From Bacillus sp. FSL K6-3431 (GTDB lineage: Bacteria > Bacillota > Bacilli > Bacillales > Bacillaceae_C), in NCBI RefSeq assembly GCF_038002605.1, contig NZ_JBBOCT010000001.1:4836001-4900000 (forward strand): a stretch of 64,000 nucleotides of DNA, in the 5' to 3' direction. Positions 20,411 to 28,825 of the stretch are shown here, one piece after another (the first letter of the stretch is position 1; every line of letters begins with the position of its first letter). Both the position numbers and the translations under genes were made by a program. The notes beneath the pieces were generated by a model, which saw only the letters and a program-made list of their open reading frames with translations, was not told the origin of the DNA and made no database searches.

Positions 20411-20442
20411 GATGCAGCGTTTTGTTCCCTTGCTGTTTTTTT
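20404..20442 (+). terminator. Terminator after tRNA-Arg
   Basis: The stem AGCAGGGGA / TCCCTTGCT with one wobble pair is followed by GTTTTTTT. It lies within and just beyond attL, so tRNA transcription stops before the integrase end. Confidence 0.7.
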
Positions 20443-20485
20443 GTTAAAAATCGTGATTGGTCACGGTTTGGTCACCTTTAGTCTA

Positions 20486-21637
20486 CTAAAGTGCATTTTT
20501 GTTCTCATTTTCAATGTTTTTATCAGCAAACATTTCATCCAATTTAGCGGCTGCTGCTTCTTGCATGTTTGGTAGCATGTGAGAATAAGTGTCTAAAGTA
20601 ATCTGTATTGACGAATGGCCCAAACGTTCCTGTACAATTTTAGGATGGATGTTTTGACTAAATAGCAATGATGCATGAGTATGCCGCATGTCATGGAAGC
20701 GTATCTGCTTTACTTTCGTCTTTTTTAACATTATCCGGAATGCCCTTCCGATATTTGTAGGTAGCACGAAAGAGCCTACAGCCGTAGCCACAACAAATCC
20801 TTGATCGTCATAATCCTCACCAAGTTTTAACTTTTCCTCTTTTTGTCTGGTCTTATGCTTTTTTAACTCAAACATTAAACTTTCTGACATAGATATAGAC
20901 CGATAGCTTGGATCGTTTTTTAAATCATCTAATACATGTCCGCCTTCTTTTCTTTTTATTGCTCGGTGTACATGTATGGTTTTGTTATCAAAGTCTAGCG
21001 CATCCCACTTCAATCCTAATACTTCACCTTGTCTCATTCCAGTAAAAATCGCTAGATAAAAAGCGATGAAGTGTTTATGACTTCTGGCCACTTCAACATA
21101 CTTATTCACATCCTCGACATCCCAGTAGTTTAATTCTTTCTTTTTAACCGTTACAGGATCTACAGCACTAGCAATATTTCTTTGGACTTCACCCATTCTT
21201 ACGCCTAAATTAAGCGCATTAGATATGATTCTGTGTATATGATGTATAGATCGAGCGGATAATACTCCAGCATCAAGTAATCCATCATAAAATAATTGTA
21301 GCTGCATTGGTTTTAATTCATGTGTTTTAACATTTCCTATAGCCGGTTTAATGTGATTACGAACAAATCCTTCATAGTGAAGATAAGTTCCATATGCCAC
21401 ACGTTTTTCCTTATGCTTCAGCCACTCATCAAGATATTCCCCTAAATTCTTGTTAGTCGGTTCTACATACCCGCCCTTATTAATTTCTGCTATCATGTCG
21501 ATCATAGATTTACGCGCTTTCTTTTCGCTTGTAAATCCAGATACACGTTTTTGCTTACGCTTTTTCGTAACTGGATCACGACCTAGATCGATGATATAAG
21601 AGTATTTACTACCACGTTTAACAACGTGTCCTCTCAT
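20486..21637 (-). CDS. int: Tyrosine-recombinase integrase
   Basis: Site-specific recombinase that integrates and excises the prophage at tRNA-Arg. The 383 residues carry an N-terminal arm-binding domain, a core-binding SAM-like domain (NLGEYLDEWLKHKEKRV) and the catalytic domain with Arg in FTGMRQGEVL, HxxR in FHDMRHTHASLLF, His in ERLGHSSIQIT and the Tyr nucleophile in LDTYSHMLPNM. The start is the ATG at 21637 after AAAGGAGGTG; the TTG at 21658 lies inside the ribosome binding site. It sits next to attL. Confidence 0.93.
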   Translation of the reverse strand: MRGHVVKRGSKYSYIIDLGRDPVTKKRKQKRVSGFTSEKKARKSMIDMIAEINKGGYVEPTNKNLGEYLDEWLKHKEKRVAYGTYLHYEGFVRNHIKPAIGNVKTHELKPMQLQLFYDGLLDAGVLSARSIHHIHRIISNALNLGVRMGEVQRNIASAVDPVTVKKKELNYWDVEDVNKYVEVARSHKHFIAFYLAIFTGMRQGEVLGLKWDALDFDNKTIHVHRAIKRKEGGHVLDDLKNDPSYRSISMSESLMFELKKHKTRQKEEKLKLGEDYDDQGFVVATAVGSFVLPTNIGRAFRIMLKKTKVKQIRFHDMRHTHASLLFSQNIHPKIVQERLGHSSIQITLDTYSHMLPNMQEAAAAKLDEMFADKNIENENKNAL

Positions 21638-21661
21638 TATAGTTTCACCTCCTTTCAATGT

Positions 21662-22039
21662 TTAGATGATCACAAACTCCATTGTTCTTTTGGTTGGCAG
21701 GATTTCGAGAAATTCATTTATTTCTGGCGCTTGTAAAATAAACTGTCGGACCACACAAGGATCCACTCCATGCAGCTCAATTCGCTTTCTGACACACTTT
21801 AGATTAATTCCGATTTTATGTGGATAACATTTATTAAAAACTAAGTCTGAGAGGTTAAATGACATATTGATGAAAGAATCATCGAATTCGTCTCTTTCAA
21901 CGAATTCAAAAGGCTTGATGGCATCAAAATAATAAACAGTCTGGTCCCAATCTAGTTGGTTATATCGAAACGTCAAAACATACCAGTAGGGGATTAGCTG
22001 GTCATCTACATAATCATAATACAATCGTTGTTGTGGCAT
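21662..22039 (-). CDS. Conserved phage protein of unknown function
   Basis: A 125-residue soluble protein rich in aromatic and acidic residues (MPQQRLYYDYVDDQLIPYWYV). It has no recognised domain. It overlaps the ImmA-type gene upstream by one base and ends about 24 bp before the integrase start, so it belongs to the lysogeny operon. Confidence 0.65.
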   Translation of the reverse strand: MPQQRLYYDYVDDQLIPYWYVLTFRYNQLDWDQTVYYFDAIKPFEFVERDEFDDSFINMSFNLSDLVFNKCYPHKIGINLKCVRKRIELHGVDPCVVRQFILQAPEINEFLEILPTKRTMEFVII

Positions 22040-22641
22040 TAAACTTTCACACCTTTCTTTATTAATAGAGCATTTAATTGATCTAATACTTTATTAGTTT
22101 CTTCGTTATATGGGGGTGCTTTTGGATACATAGATTCCATATAACGACGATGCTCCTCATCGGAATGGGCTTGTAGAACTTTCTTTTTATATTGGTTGAG
22201 CCTTATCTTGGCAAATTCCTCTGTGACATTAAAGTTTTTTGCTATTAACGGTACTCCATCATCGAAATTATAATAATTAGTAAACTCGTAATCTTGTAAC
22301 ATAAAAGTTGGGACGCAGAAATGGTGCATAAAATTTTCCGCTTTTACTTCCTGATAGAGACGAAATTCGAATGGCAAGTTCCATTGATAGCCGGAATGTT
22401 GAAGAACATGGCATAATTCATGACCAAAATCCTGCCATTTTTCTTCAGGACTTAGATGTTCATTTAAAAATATCCAATGTACTCCTTTGATTTTTGTTGC
22501 TTCACTTGTATCGTCCCAAAAACGTAGTTTAACATTAAGACAGTCAGCTATTGCTAACATATTAATTTTCTTCGGAGTTACAATACCCATGGACTGATAC
22601 GTTTCGTTCACAAAATCTTCCAAAATACTATAATTGTATAT
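22039..22641 (-). CDS. ImmA/IrrE-type metalloprotease
   Basis: Zinc peptidase with HELCH in DFGHELCHVLQHSGYQW (HExxH) and a later Glu in EVKAENFMHHFCVPTFML. Relatives such as ImmA of ICEBs1 cut the phage repressor to start induction. AAGGGGGAG at 22648-22656 is followed after 6 nt by ATA TAC AAT, with no ATG/GTG/TTG at that point. The alternative TTG at 22662 lies upstream of the ribosome binding site, and a TTG further in has none. I give the ATA (200 residues), but the start is uncertain. It is separated from the CI-like gene by a lipoprotein gene. Confidence 0.8.
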   Translation of the reverse strand: MYNYSILEDFVNETYQSMGIVTPKKINMLAIADCLNVKLRFWDDTSEATKIKGVHWIFLNEHLSPEEKWQDFGHELCHVLQHSGYQWNLPFEFRLYQEVKAENFMHHFCVPTFMLQDYEFTNYYNFDDGVPLIAKNFNVTEEFAKIRLNQYKKKVLQAHSDEEHRRYMESMYPKAPPYNEETNKVLDQLNALLIKKGVKV

Positions 22642-22717
22642 AATAATCTCCCCCTTTATCAAACGTATGTTCTAATGATGGTTGAAAGAAAACTCCCTCG
22701 ATAGAAGGAGCGCTCTA

Positions 22718-23377
22718 TTACTTGTTAACTTCGATTACATGTTTGATATCTTCACCAACAGTTTCGAATCCGCTATCAGTAGGTGCAGATATTCGTATTT
22801 CAATAGATTCCAAATCTTTTACAGTTGACTTATTTAATATATATACATTAAAACCTTCATGCTCCACTTGTCCAAGGTAATCACCTTCAATATATTCAGA
22901 CAATATCATATCTGGCTCTAATTGCTCTTTAGTATTTGTAATGATCGTTGCTTGTCCTAAATAGAAGGTCATATCTTCTTCTGATGTGTTTTCGCCAGAA
23001 AGAGCAATAGTAATCACGTGCACTTTATCTCCTATTTCAACTTCAAACATATCTGCTGTTTCTTGAGTTTTTGGTTCGAGTTCTTTTAATTGAATGCCTG
23101 ATATTTCATATTTCATTGGTCCGACTTCACCAGTGATACCGAGTTCTTTATTCGTGAAAGTGTTAGTCGCTTTTAGATCATCATCTTCTTGAACGTTTTC
23201 ATTTTCTGTTTCAGCTTCTTTTTTTACTTCTTCTGGAACTTCTTTATCCTTTTCAGCTTCTTTCGCCGATTCTTCTTTTGGTTTTTTATCACCGCCACTA
23301 ATTTTAACAGTATCAGATCCACAAGCTCCCAATACCAAAGTTAAACCCAGTAACAAAACCAACAATATTTTATTCAT
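22718..23377 (-). CDS. Prophage-encoded lipoprotein
   Basis: A 219-residue protein with a lipoprotein signal (MNKILLVLLLGLTLVLGACGS, lipidated Cys in LGAC), a highly charged Lys/Glu linker (about residues 30-70) and a C-terminal beta-rich domain with DUF4352-like features. The ATG at 23377 is 7 nt after AAGGAG. It lies in the leftward lysogeny operon between the repressor and ImmA, so it should be made in the lysogen. A role in superinfection exclusion or host surface change is inference from position and export. Confidence 0.75.
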   Translation of the reverse strand: MNKILLVLLLGLTLVLGACGSDTVKISGGDKKPKEESAKEAEKDKEVPEEVKKEAETENENVQEDDDLKATNTFTNKELGITGEVGPMKYEISGIQLKELEPKTQETADMFEVEIGDKVHVITIALSGENTSEEDMTFYLGQATIITNTKEQLEPDMILSEYIEGDYLGQVEHEGFNVYILNKSTVKDLESIEIRISAPTDSGFETVGEDIKHVIEVNK

Positions 23378-23468
23378 ATGCATCTCCTTAAATTGTCATG
23401 GTGAATATCACCTATATTATATGTAAAAAATATACACGATTGAAAGAATCGTGCTTTTAATTACTAAA

Positions 23469-23816
23469 TCAATCTTTTTCGCTCTTAATAATTTCCCACA
23501 TCTTACGGAGTTTCCTTAAATCCTCTTCTTTAGATTTAGGTAACTCTTTATACCAGCGTCCAAGCTCAGGGTCACTGATGAACTCTTGAAATTCATCGTC
23601 CTCAGTCATATTAGGATTATTAGATCTACCTAAAAGATAGTCAGATTTAACTTCTAATACATCTGAAATCTTAGCTAGTTCATGATCCTTAATAGGTCTT
23701 TCACCTGATTCAATTCTATTCATTACACTAGCATTCAAATTAACCCTCTTAGCTAATTCTCGTTGATTCCATCCTTTGCTTTCTCTTAGGGATATAATTC
23801 TATGTCCTATTTCCAT
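23469..23816 (-). CDS. CI-like lysogeny repressor (XRE family)
   Basis: A 115-residue repressor with an N-terminal helix-turn-helix (IGHRIISLRESKGWNQRELAKRVNLNASVMNRIESGERP) and a short acidic C-terminal dimerising part. There is no LexA-like self-cleaving domain, so induction probably needs the ImmA-type protease. Start ATG at 23816 after GGTGGGG. Its likely operators, with consensus TTGCT-N5-AGCAA, surround the divergent promoter next door. Confidence 0.88.
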   Translation of the reverse strand: MEIGHRIISLRESKGWNQRELAKRVNLNASVMNRIESGERPIKDHELAKISDVLEVKSDYLLGRSNNPNMTEDDEFQEFISDPELGRWYKELPKSKEEDLRKLRKMWEIIKSEKD

Positions 23817-23880
23817 TTCCCCACCACTTTCTATAACCACAACATCATAATAGCACGTTTCCAAAACAGAAATATAATAA

Positions 23881-23895
23881 TTGCTAAAATAACAA
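23881..23895. promoter_or_regulatory. Repressor operator O1
   Basis: TTGCTAAAATAACAA, a near-palindrome matching TTGCT-N5-AGCAA with one change in the right arm. It lies on the repressor side of the divergent control region. Confidence 0.6.
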
Positions 23896-23904
23896 TATAA
23901 AGTG

Positions 23905-23933
23905 TTGACATTTCTATAATAGCAATGTAATAT
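23905..23933 (+). promoter_or_regulatory. Early rightward promoter with internal operator O2
   Basis: TTGACA (23905-23910) and TAATAT (23928-23933) are 17 bp apart. The spacer holds the operator TTTCTATAATAGCAA (23911-23925), so bound repressor would block RNA polymerase. It drives the cro-antirepressor-early operon. Confidence 0.75.
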
Positions 23934-23945
23934 GTAATTAAGGCG

Positions 23946-23960
23946 TTGCTAATTCAGCAA
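23946..23960. promoter_or_regulatory. Repressor operator O3
   Basis: TTGCTAATTCAGCAA, a perfect 5-bp inverted repeat with a 5-nt centre, between the -10 box and the cro start codon. Confidence 0.7.
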
Positions 23961-23976
23961 TTTAAGGAGGGTTTAC

Positions 23977-24201
23977 ATGCAAACACTAGATTTACAATAC
24001 ATCAAGAATCGACGGATTGAGCTTGAAAAAACTTTGCAAGAAATGGCTGACAGCTTAGGAATGAAGAATGCATCAACTTATTTAAAGTATGAGAATGGCA
24101 CTTATGCATTCAAAGCAGAGCAACTTCCTATGTTATCTAAAACGTTAAAATGCAAGATTCCAGATTTTTTTAACCGGAACGTTGCTAAAACAGCAATTTA
24201 G
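23977..24201 (+). CDS. Cro-like XRE DNA-binding protein
   Basis: A 74-residue protein almost entirely made of one helix-turn-helix domain (IKNRRIELEKTLQEMADSLGMKNASTYLKYENG). First gene of the rightward early operon behind AAGGAGGG. Predicted to oppose the CI-like repressor at the same operators. An operator copy (24182-24196) overlaps its last codons. Confidence 0.85.
   Translation: MQTLDLQYIKNRRIELEKTLQEMADSLGMKNASTYLKYENGTYAFKAEQLPMLSKTLKCKIPDFFNRNVAKTAI
24182..24196. promoter_or_regulatory. Repressor operator O4 inside the cro 3' end
   Basis: TTGCTAAAACAGCAA has both perfect arms. Lying between cro and the antirepressor gene, it could act as a roadblock or looping site for the repressor. 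Confidence 0.6.
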
Positions 24202-24215
24202 GAGGAGGAAAACAA

Positions 24216-24917
24216 ATGAATCAATTACAACCTATCATCCAAAACAATCAACGAGTATTAACAACTGCTCAACTTGCAGAATCGTTTGGGGCAGATGCCA
24301 AAATTGTTAATCGGAACTTTCAACGAAATTCAGAAAGATACATTCAAGGAAAACATTACTTTGCTCTTTCAGGTAACGAATTAAGAGAATTCAAAGGGTC
24401 ACGTCAATTTGACGACAGCCTAAAGTTCACTTCCGTATTGTATCTCTGGACAGAAAAAGGAGCTTGGCTTCATGCAAAATCACTCAACACGGATCAAGCT
24501 TGGGATGCTTACGAAATGTTGGTTGATGATTATTACGAAATCAAAAACAATGTCGTTCCTTTAAACGAAAAACAATCTCTAATTGCAGTCTTGAAACTTA
24601 CTACTTTAACAGCAGAAGAAACTGAGGAGCTGAAACAGGTGACAACTGAACACTCCAATGAAATCAAAATGCTTAAACAGAAAGTGGATAACGAGATCAC
24701 GCTCGATCATGGCGAACAACGCAGATTACAGAAAGCAGTTGCGTCTAAAGCGTACGAGCTATGCCACGACGCAAAAGAGCGTCCGAAGTTTTTCAAAGAA
24801 ATCTATCGTGAAATCAAGGATCGATTTGCAGTTGCTTCATATAAAGATGTAAAGCGTCACGAATTACAATCAGCAATTCGATACGTTGAAAACTGGATTC
24901 CAAGGAAGGTGAGCTAA
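24216..24917 (+). CDS. Phage antirepressor (ORF6N and ORF6C domains)
   Basis: A 233-residue protein. Residues 1-100 form an ORF6N-type domain (VLTTAQLAESFGADAKIVNRNFQRN, YFALSGNELREFK, LYLWTEKGAWLHAKSL). The C-terminal part (about 130-233) is ORF6C-like (LQKAVASKAYELCHD, FFKEIYREIKDRFAVASYKDV). Such proteins inactivate phage repressors. It follows cro by 14 bp behind AGGAGGAGG and abuts the next gene. Confidence 0.85.
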   Translation: MNQLQPIIQNNQRVLTTAQLAESFGADAKIVNRNFQRNSERYIQGKHYFALSGNELREFKGSRQFDDSLKFTSVLYLWTEKGAWLHAKSLNTDQAWDAYEMLVDDYYEIKNNVVPLNEKQSLIAVLKLTTLTAEETEELKQVTTEHSNEIKMLKQKVDNEITLDHGEQRRLQKAVASKAYELCHDAKERPKFFKEIYREIKDRFAVASYKDVKRHELQSAIRYVENWIPRKVS

Positions 24918-25205
24918 ATGTCCTTCGAAGATGTAGTACGACAAATTATTCGTGAAGAAAATGAGAAACACTTGAAAAATATTGAACAATTATTAGAACG
25001 ACACGGATACAACGAGATTCCTAGATTCCTAACAGTTCCTGAGACAGCAGAAATATTAAGGATTGGCCGCACGGCAACTTATGAGCTTTGCCAACAAGCG
25101 GAAGTTAACGGCTTCCCTTGTTTCAAAGATGGAAACAAGATTAGGATTCCATACTCAGCATTAATGAATTGGATAGAACAGCAATCGAATCAATTAATCT
25201 CTTAA
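24918..25205 (+). CDS. Excisionase-like helix-turn-helix protein
   Basis: A 95-residue protein with an amphipathic N-terminal helix and a winged MerR/excisionase-type domain (RFLTVPETAEILRIGRTATYELCQQAEVNGFPCFKDGNKIRIPYSAL). May direct integrase to excise, or act as an early regulator. It starts directly at the antirepressor stop. Confidence 0.75.
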   Translation: MSFEDVVRQIIREENEKHLKNIEQLLERHGYNEIPRFLTVPETAEILRIGRTATYELCQQAEVNGFPCFKDGNKIRIPYSALMNWIEQQSNQLIS

Positions 25206-25271
25206 CTCTAGTTTACTAACAAAATGAAACATCTACTATTCCAATTTGGAATAAACGGGGAGGTGATCAAA

Positions 25272-25547
25272 ATGGAGTTTGGGGGAGTATTCAGAGCCTT
25301 AAGGCAAAGAGCAGGCTTTAGTCAAGAAGAATTTGCTGAAAAATTACATATAAGTCAGTCAGATATCAGCAAGTATGAAAATGATGTTAAAACACCAGAT
25401 CTACCGATGTTCCTACAAATCATACAGGTTACACAGGCACCAGAAGTCGCAGTTGCTTTCATGCTAGGAATGGATGGGATTAGCATCATGCAGAACTTAG
25501 CAAGCTTAACAACTACTTTAATGGGTGGATTCATCACATTGATATAA
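25272..25547 (+). CDS. Second XRE regulator with hydrophobic C-terminus
   Basis: A 91-residue protein from the ATG at 25272 after GGGGAGGTG. Helix-turn-helix at residues 8-50 (LRQRAGFSQEEFAEKLHISQSDISKYENDVKTP). The C-terminus (MQNLASLTTTLMGGFITLI) is hydrophobic, which is unusual for such regulators and may mean membrane contact or oligomerisation. Confidence 0.75.
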   Translation: MEFGGVFRALRQRAGFSQEEFAEKLHISQSDISKYENDVKTPDLPMFLQIIQVTQAPEVAVAFMLGMDGISIMQNLASLTTTLMGGFITLI

Positions 25548-25559
25548 GGAGTGAACGAT

Positions 25560-25661
25560 ATGGACTTTTTCGATATGTGGTTGGTAGCAGTGATTTTTAG
25601 CTCACTAGGTTACATGGTTGGGAGTTTCATCAAAGAAGACAACAAAAAAGCAGGAAATTGA
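25560..25661 (+). CDS. 33-residue membrane peptide
   Basis: MDFFDMWLVAVIFSSLGYMV begins this 33-residue peptide: one membrane span and a basic tail. It follows AAGGAG by about 10 nt. Its stop codon lies in a hairpin. Role unknown. Confidence 0.55.
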   Translation: MDFFDMWLVAVIFSSLGYMVGSFIKEDNKKAGN

Positions 25662-25682
25662 GTTCACGGCTCAACTTCCTGC
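25650..25682 (+). other. Hairpin over the stop codon of the 33-residue gene
   Basis: GCAGGAA-TTGAG pairs with CTCAA-TTCCTGC (12 bp with one mismatch, 7-nt loop). No T run follows, so it is more likely an RNA stability or processing element than a terminator. Confidence 0.45.
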
Positions 25683-25745
25683 AAAGATCCAAACATGAAA
25701 TTCATTCAGTAACTACATTATAACATCTGAACATTCGGAATACAA

Positions 25746-25809
25746 GACAGGCTTGGTACCTGTCGAAGCGATTATAAGCTGTCCCCCTTAATGGCTTGTA
25801 GTCGCTTCG
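25746..25809 (+). ncRNA. Strong twin-hairpin RNA structure in the early operon
   Basis: Hairpin 1: GACAGG / CCTGTC with a 7-nt loop (25746-25764). Hairpin 2: a 16-bp unbroken stem (25764-25779 with 25794-25809, a few G-U pairs) with a 14-nt loop holding TCCCCCTT. No T run follows. It sits in the 187-bp gap before the YqaI-like gene. It could be a leader, a processing site or a small RNA. Confidence 0.5.
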
Positions 25810-25848
25810 ATGGTACTAACCATTAATACATAACAGGAGGTGAAAATA

Positions 25849-26046
25849 ATGCCACCAGTAGAGAATCCAATGGTAATCGATGCACTTTGGAACGATCAAG
25901 AAAAACATTGGGGTACTGATGCAATGGGTGAAGAGATTTTTGAAGGTGAGTCAATTGTCGAGATCGACGGTGAAACAATCCTGGAGGATAACTTGGAAGA
26001 TTATTTAGTAGAGCATCTGGGAGCCAAGTTCACATTAGCAAAATAA
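25849..26046 (+). CDS. YqaI-like phage protein
   Basis: A 65-residue acidic protein (MPPVENPMVIDALWNDQEKH, then ETILEDNLEDYLVEHLG) resembling YqaI of the B. subtilis skin element, which also lies just before the recombination genes. Start ATG at 25849 after AGGAGGTG. Function unknown. Confidence 0.7.
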   Translation: MPPVENPMVIDALWNDQEKHWGTDAMGEEIFEGESIVEIDGETILEDNLEDYLVEHLGAKFTLAK

Positions 26047-26139
26047 AAGACCCCTGTTAGCGCAGGAGTCGGAGGTTTTAAAAAGTTAATTAAATCTATT
26101 TTACCGCACATTGAAAATTGAATCAAGGGAGAGAAAAAC

Positions 26140-27669
26140 ATGGAAATCATTTTTAAGCATGTTGAAATGGAAAACTTTAAGAATCAGAGCAAGCTATCAA
26201 CTAGTTTTGGTGACATAACAAACATCTTTGGTAGAAATGGTGCAGGGAAATCAACAGTTGCAGATGCAGTAGCTTGGGTGTTTACAGGGAGAGATCAGAT
26301 AGGCGTGAAACTTGATCCTAATCCAGTTGATAATCCTGAGCTCGAAAGCAAGGTTACTCTTACCATCTTAGTCGATGGGGAAGAAACGATCTTAGCTAGA
26401 GCGCAAAAGAAAACTGCTAAGTATTACATCAATGAGATTCCAAAGAAAGCTACTGAATTTAACCAGTTCACAAAAGAACTTTTCGATGAAAACTTATTTC
26501 TTTCAATGTTCAACCCAATTTATTTCTTTACTCAAAACTGGAAAGATCAACGCGCTCAGGTGCTTGAATACGTAGACGAGCCACTAAATAGTGAAGTTTT
26601 TGCCGAATTGCCAGACATTCAATCCAAGTTGCTTCAAGAACACATGAAAAAGCATTCACTGGACGAGCTAGAAAGCAAGCACAAGGAACGATTCAAAGAT
26701 CGTGACACTCAATATACGAGAGTTGCTGAAAGGCTTCTAACGTTGCAAGAACAGCTTGAAAAAGATTCTGGTTCAGAGTCGATTGATCCAGAAGCTATCC
26801 AGAAAGAAATTGATTCACTTGTTAATGAACGCGATGGATTGGATGAAAACAGACATAAAGCTTTTAAAGCAATGCAAAACAGAACGGCTCTTCAATCGGA
26901 AATCGAGCATTTAAGTGAAAGGATATTCAAGCAAAGAGAATTAGCCCTTTCTATTCGTGAAGAGAAGCTTGAAGATAGCTGTCGAACATGTGGACAAGAA
27001 TTAGATATCACAGCATTTAAAACTGTGAAAGAACACCATGCTAAACGTTTTAAAGATGCGATTGAAAAAGGTAAGGGTATGACAGCAGAGCTACAAGAGT
27101 TAAAAGAAAAACTAGCTGCTCTTCCAGAAGTTGAAGCGTCAGGTACACAACAACAAAGCAAGGAACTGGATGATCGTGTTTATCAACTTATGACAAAACG
27201 TGATACAGCAGGAAGAAACGCTCAACTAGAATCAGACATCAAAGAAGCTACGGAAAATAAAGAGCGTGTGCTGCAGGAAAGAAACGAATCGCAAAGCATC
27301 AGAGAAGCTATTAAAGACTTTGAAGCTAAACAAGCATTAGTAATGGTTAAAAAAGTAGATAGCTTATTCACAACAATTTCTGTTCAGCTTTTCGAAGAAT
27401 TAAAGAATGGTAATCGTAAAGATGCATTTGAAATCAACATGGATGGTAAGCCGTACAGCAAGCTCTCTACAGCGGAAAAAATCAGATGCGGATTAGAAAT
27501 GGTTGAGGTCCTTAGTCAACAATCTGGTGTGATCGTGCCGACATTCGTAGACAATGCTGAATCGATCTTAAAGTACATTGCTCCAACAGGTCAGTTGATC
27601 ACAGCATCAGTTAGAGATCACGATTTAAAAATAAATGTTAGAGGAAAAATCAAGGAGGTTGCTTCCTAA
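26140..27669 (+). CDS. SbcC/Rad50-like AAA ATPase
   Basis: A 509-residue ATPase: N-terminal Walker A in FGRNGAGKSTVADAV, long coiled coil (about residues 170-400) broken by a zinc-hook-like CRTCGQEL near 285, then the C-terminal lobe with a signature-like STAEKIRCGLEM and a Walker B-like VPTFVDNAES. No SbcD nuclease gene lies nearby. It overlaps bet by one base and probably works with it in phage recombination. Confidence 0.85.
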   Translation: MEIIFKHVEMENFKNQSKLSTSFGDITNIFGRNGAGKSTVADAVAWVFTGRDQIGVKLDPNPVDNPELESKVTLTILVDGEETILARAQKKTAKYYINEIPKKATEFNQFTKELFDENLFLSMFNPIYFFTQNWKDQRAQVLEYVDEPLNSEVFAELPDIQSKLLQEHMKKHSLDELESKHKERFKDRDTQYTRVAERLLTLQEQLEKDSGSESIDPEAIQKEIDSLVNERDGLDENRHKAFKAMQNRTALQSEIEHLSERIFKQRELALSIREEKLEDSCRTCGQELDITAFKTVKEHHAKRFKDAIEKGKGMTAELQELKEKLAALPEVEASGTQQQSKELDDRVYQLMTKRDTAGRNAQLESDIKEATENKERVLQERNESQSIREAIKDFEAKQALVMVKKVDSLFTTISVQLFEELKNGNRKDAFEINMDGKPYSKLSTAEKIRCGLEMVEVLSQQSGVIVPTFVDNAESILKYIAPTGQLITASVRDHDLKINVRGKIKEVAS

Positions 27670-28664
27670 TGACAAACACTAAAGAAATACAAAAATCAGA
27701 TCCAAAAGAAGTTATTGCCGGAACATTAACTCGTGGTGAAGTTGCAACACTGAAACAAACATTAACACCGCAAGGTATCAGCGATGCACAATTTAATCTA
27801 TATATTCAAACGTGTGCTGCATCTGGTTTAAATCCGTTTCTAGGGCATATATACGCCATCCCATATAACGGCAAGATGGACATTCAAATCAGTGTAGAGG
27901 GCATCCATTACAGAGCTAGAAAGCATCCAGATTACATCACGGCATCAGCAGAAGTAATTGGGGAAAACGAAGTTGATAACTTTGAAGCTGAACTGGTGGA
28001 TGGAGAATTTAAAATCATGAAACACAAAATAGCCCTACCGATCAGAGGGAAGGCAGTTGCAGCTTATGCCATTACTAAACGAAAAGGCGCACCGGATCAA
28101 GTTATTTTCATGGATCGTTCAGAAGTCGAGCATTTGGAAAAAGGTAGAAATCCATTATGGAAATCAAACTTCAACGACATGTTCAAAAAGCACGTGATGA
28201 AACGCGCCCTGAAAGCTCAGTTTGGTGTAGATATCGATGATCATACGATCCAAGGGACAAAGGATGCAGTACAAGAAGATAGCCGCCAATCGCAATGTAG
28301 GGAGATTAATATCAGTGAAACTGAATCGGTAGATGAAGAAACGATGTTACAACAAGTTAATGCGGAAGTGCTAGAGCTAGCTAAAGTGAAAAAAATTACA
28401 ATCCCGGAAATTCGCACGATATCGGAGAAAAATTTCGGTAAATCGTTTAGCGATTTAAATCTTCAACAAATGACCGGGCTTAAAAGAATTATTGAATTAC
28501 AACCAGCTAAAAAGCCTGTACAGAAGAAAGAAGATGCAATTGAAGCTGAATATACAGAAGTTCAAGATGAACCTCCGGTAGAGCCAGAGAAGCCATCTGC
28601 AGCAGATATAGACTTCGGAAATATTGATTTTGATGAAATGCAAGAGGAATTCCCATTTGAATAA
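27669..28664 (+). CDS. bet: Single-strand annealing protein, Bet/RecT family
   Basis: A 331-residue recombinase that anneals single strands. The N-terminal 200 residues carry the family core (LTPQGISDAQFNLYIQTCAASGLNPFLGHIYAIPYNGKMDIQISVEGIHYRARKH and KKHVMKRALKAQFGVD). The C-terminal part is acidic and ends EEFPFE, resembling single-strand-binding protein tails that recruit partners. Translationally coupled to the ATPase gene. Confidence 0.88.
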   Translation: MTNTKEIQKSDPKEVIAGTLTRGEVATLKQTLTPQGISDAQFNLYIQTCAASGLNPFLGHIYAIPYNGKMDIQISVEGIHYRARKHPDYITASAEVIGENEVDNFEAELVDGEFKIMKHKIALPIRGKAVAAYAITKRKGAPDQVIFMDRSEVEHLEKGRNPLWKSNFNDMFKKHVMKRALKAQFGVDIDDHTIQGTKDAVQEDSRQSQCREINISETESVDEETMLQQVNAEVLELAKVKKITIPEIRTISEKNFGKSFSDLNLQQMTGLKRIIELQPAKKPVQKKEDAIEAEYTEVQDEPPVEPEKPSAADIDFGNIDFDEMQEEFPFE

Positions 28665-28815
28665 TACATCAAGCGTACTCCTTCCAGAGCGGATCTGGAA
28701 GGAAGCGCAAGATAAGGCTCACTTTAAACAGCTTGTACTAGATTATATGCAACGTTATCCAGATTACGAGGTATTAAAAATAAAAAATAGATTTGCAATA
28801 TGTAAACGAAATTGA
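28657..28815 (+). CDS. Small phage protein, hypothetical
   Basis: A 52-residue protein from a TTG at 28657, 6 nt after AGAGGAAT, overlapping the bet end by 8 bp. Basic and soluble (VLLPERIWKEAQDKAHFKQL). No family recognised. Confidence 0.55.
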   Translation: MNNTSSVLLPERIWKEAQDKAHFKQLVLDYMQRYPDYEVLKIKNRFAICKRN

Positions 28816-28825
28816 GGTGATTTAT

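Noticed and set aside
25650..25682. Rho-independent terminator after the 33-residue gene
   Set aside because: The hairpin is sound but no T run follows.
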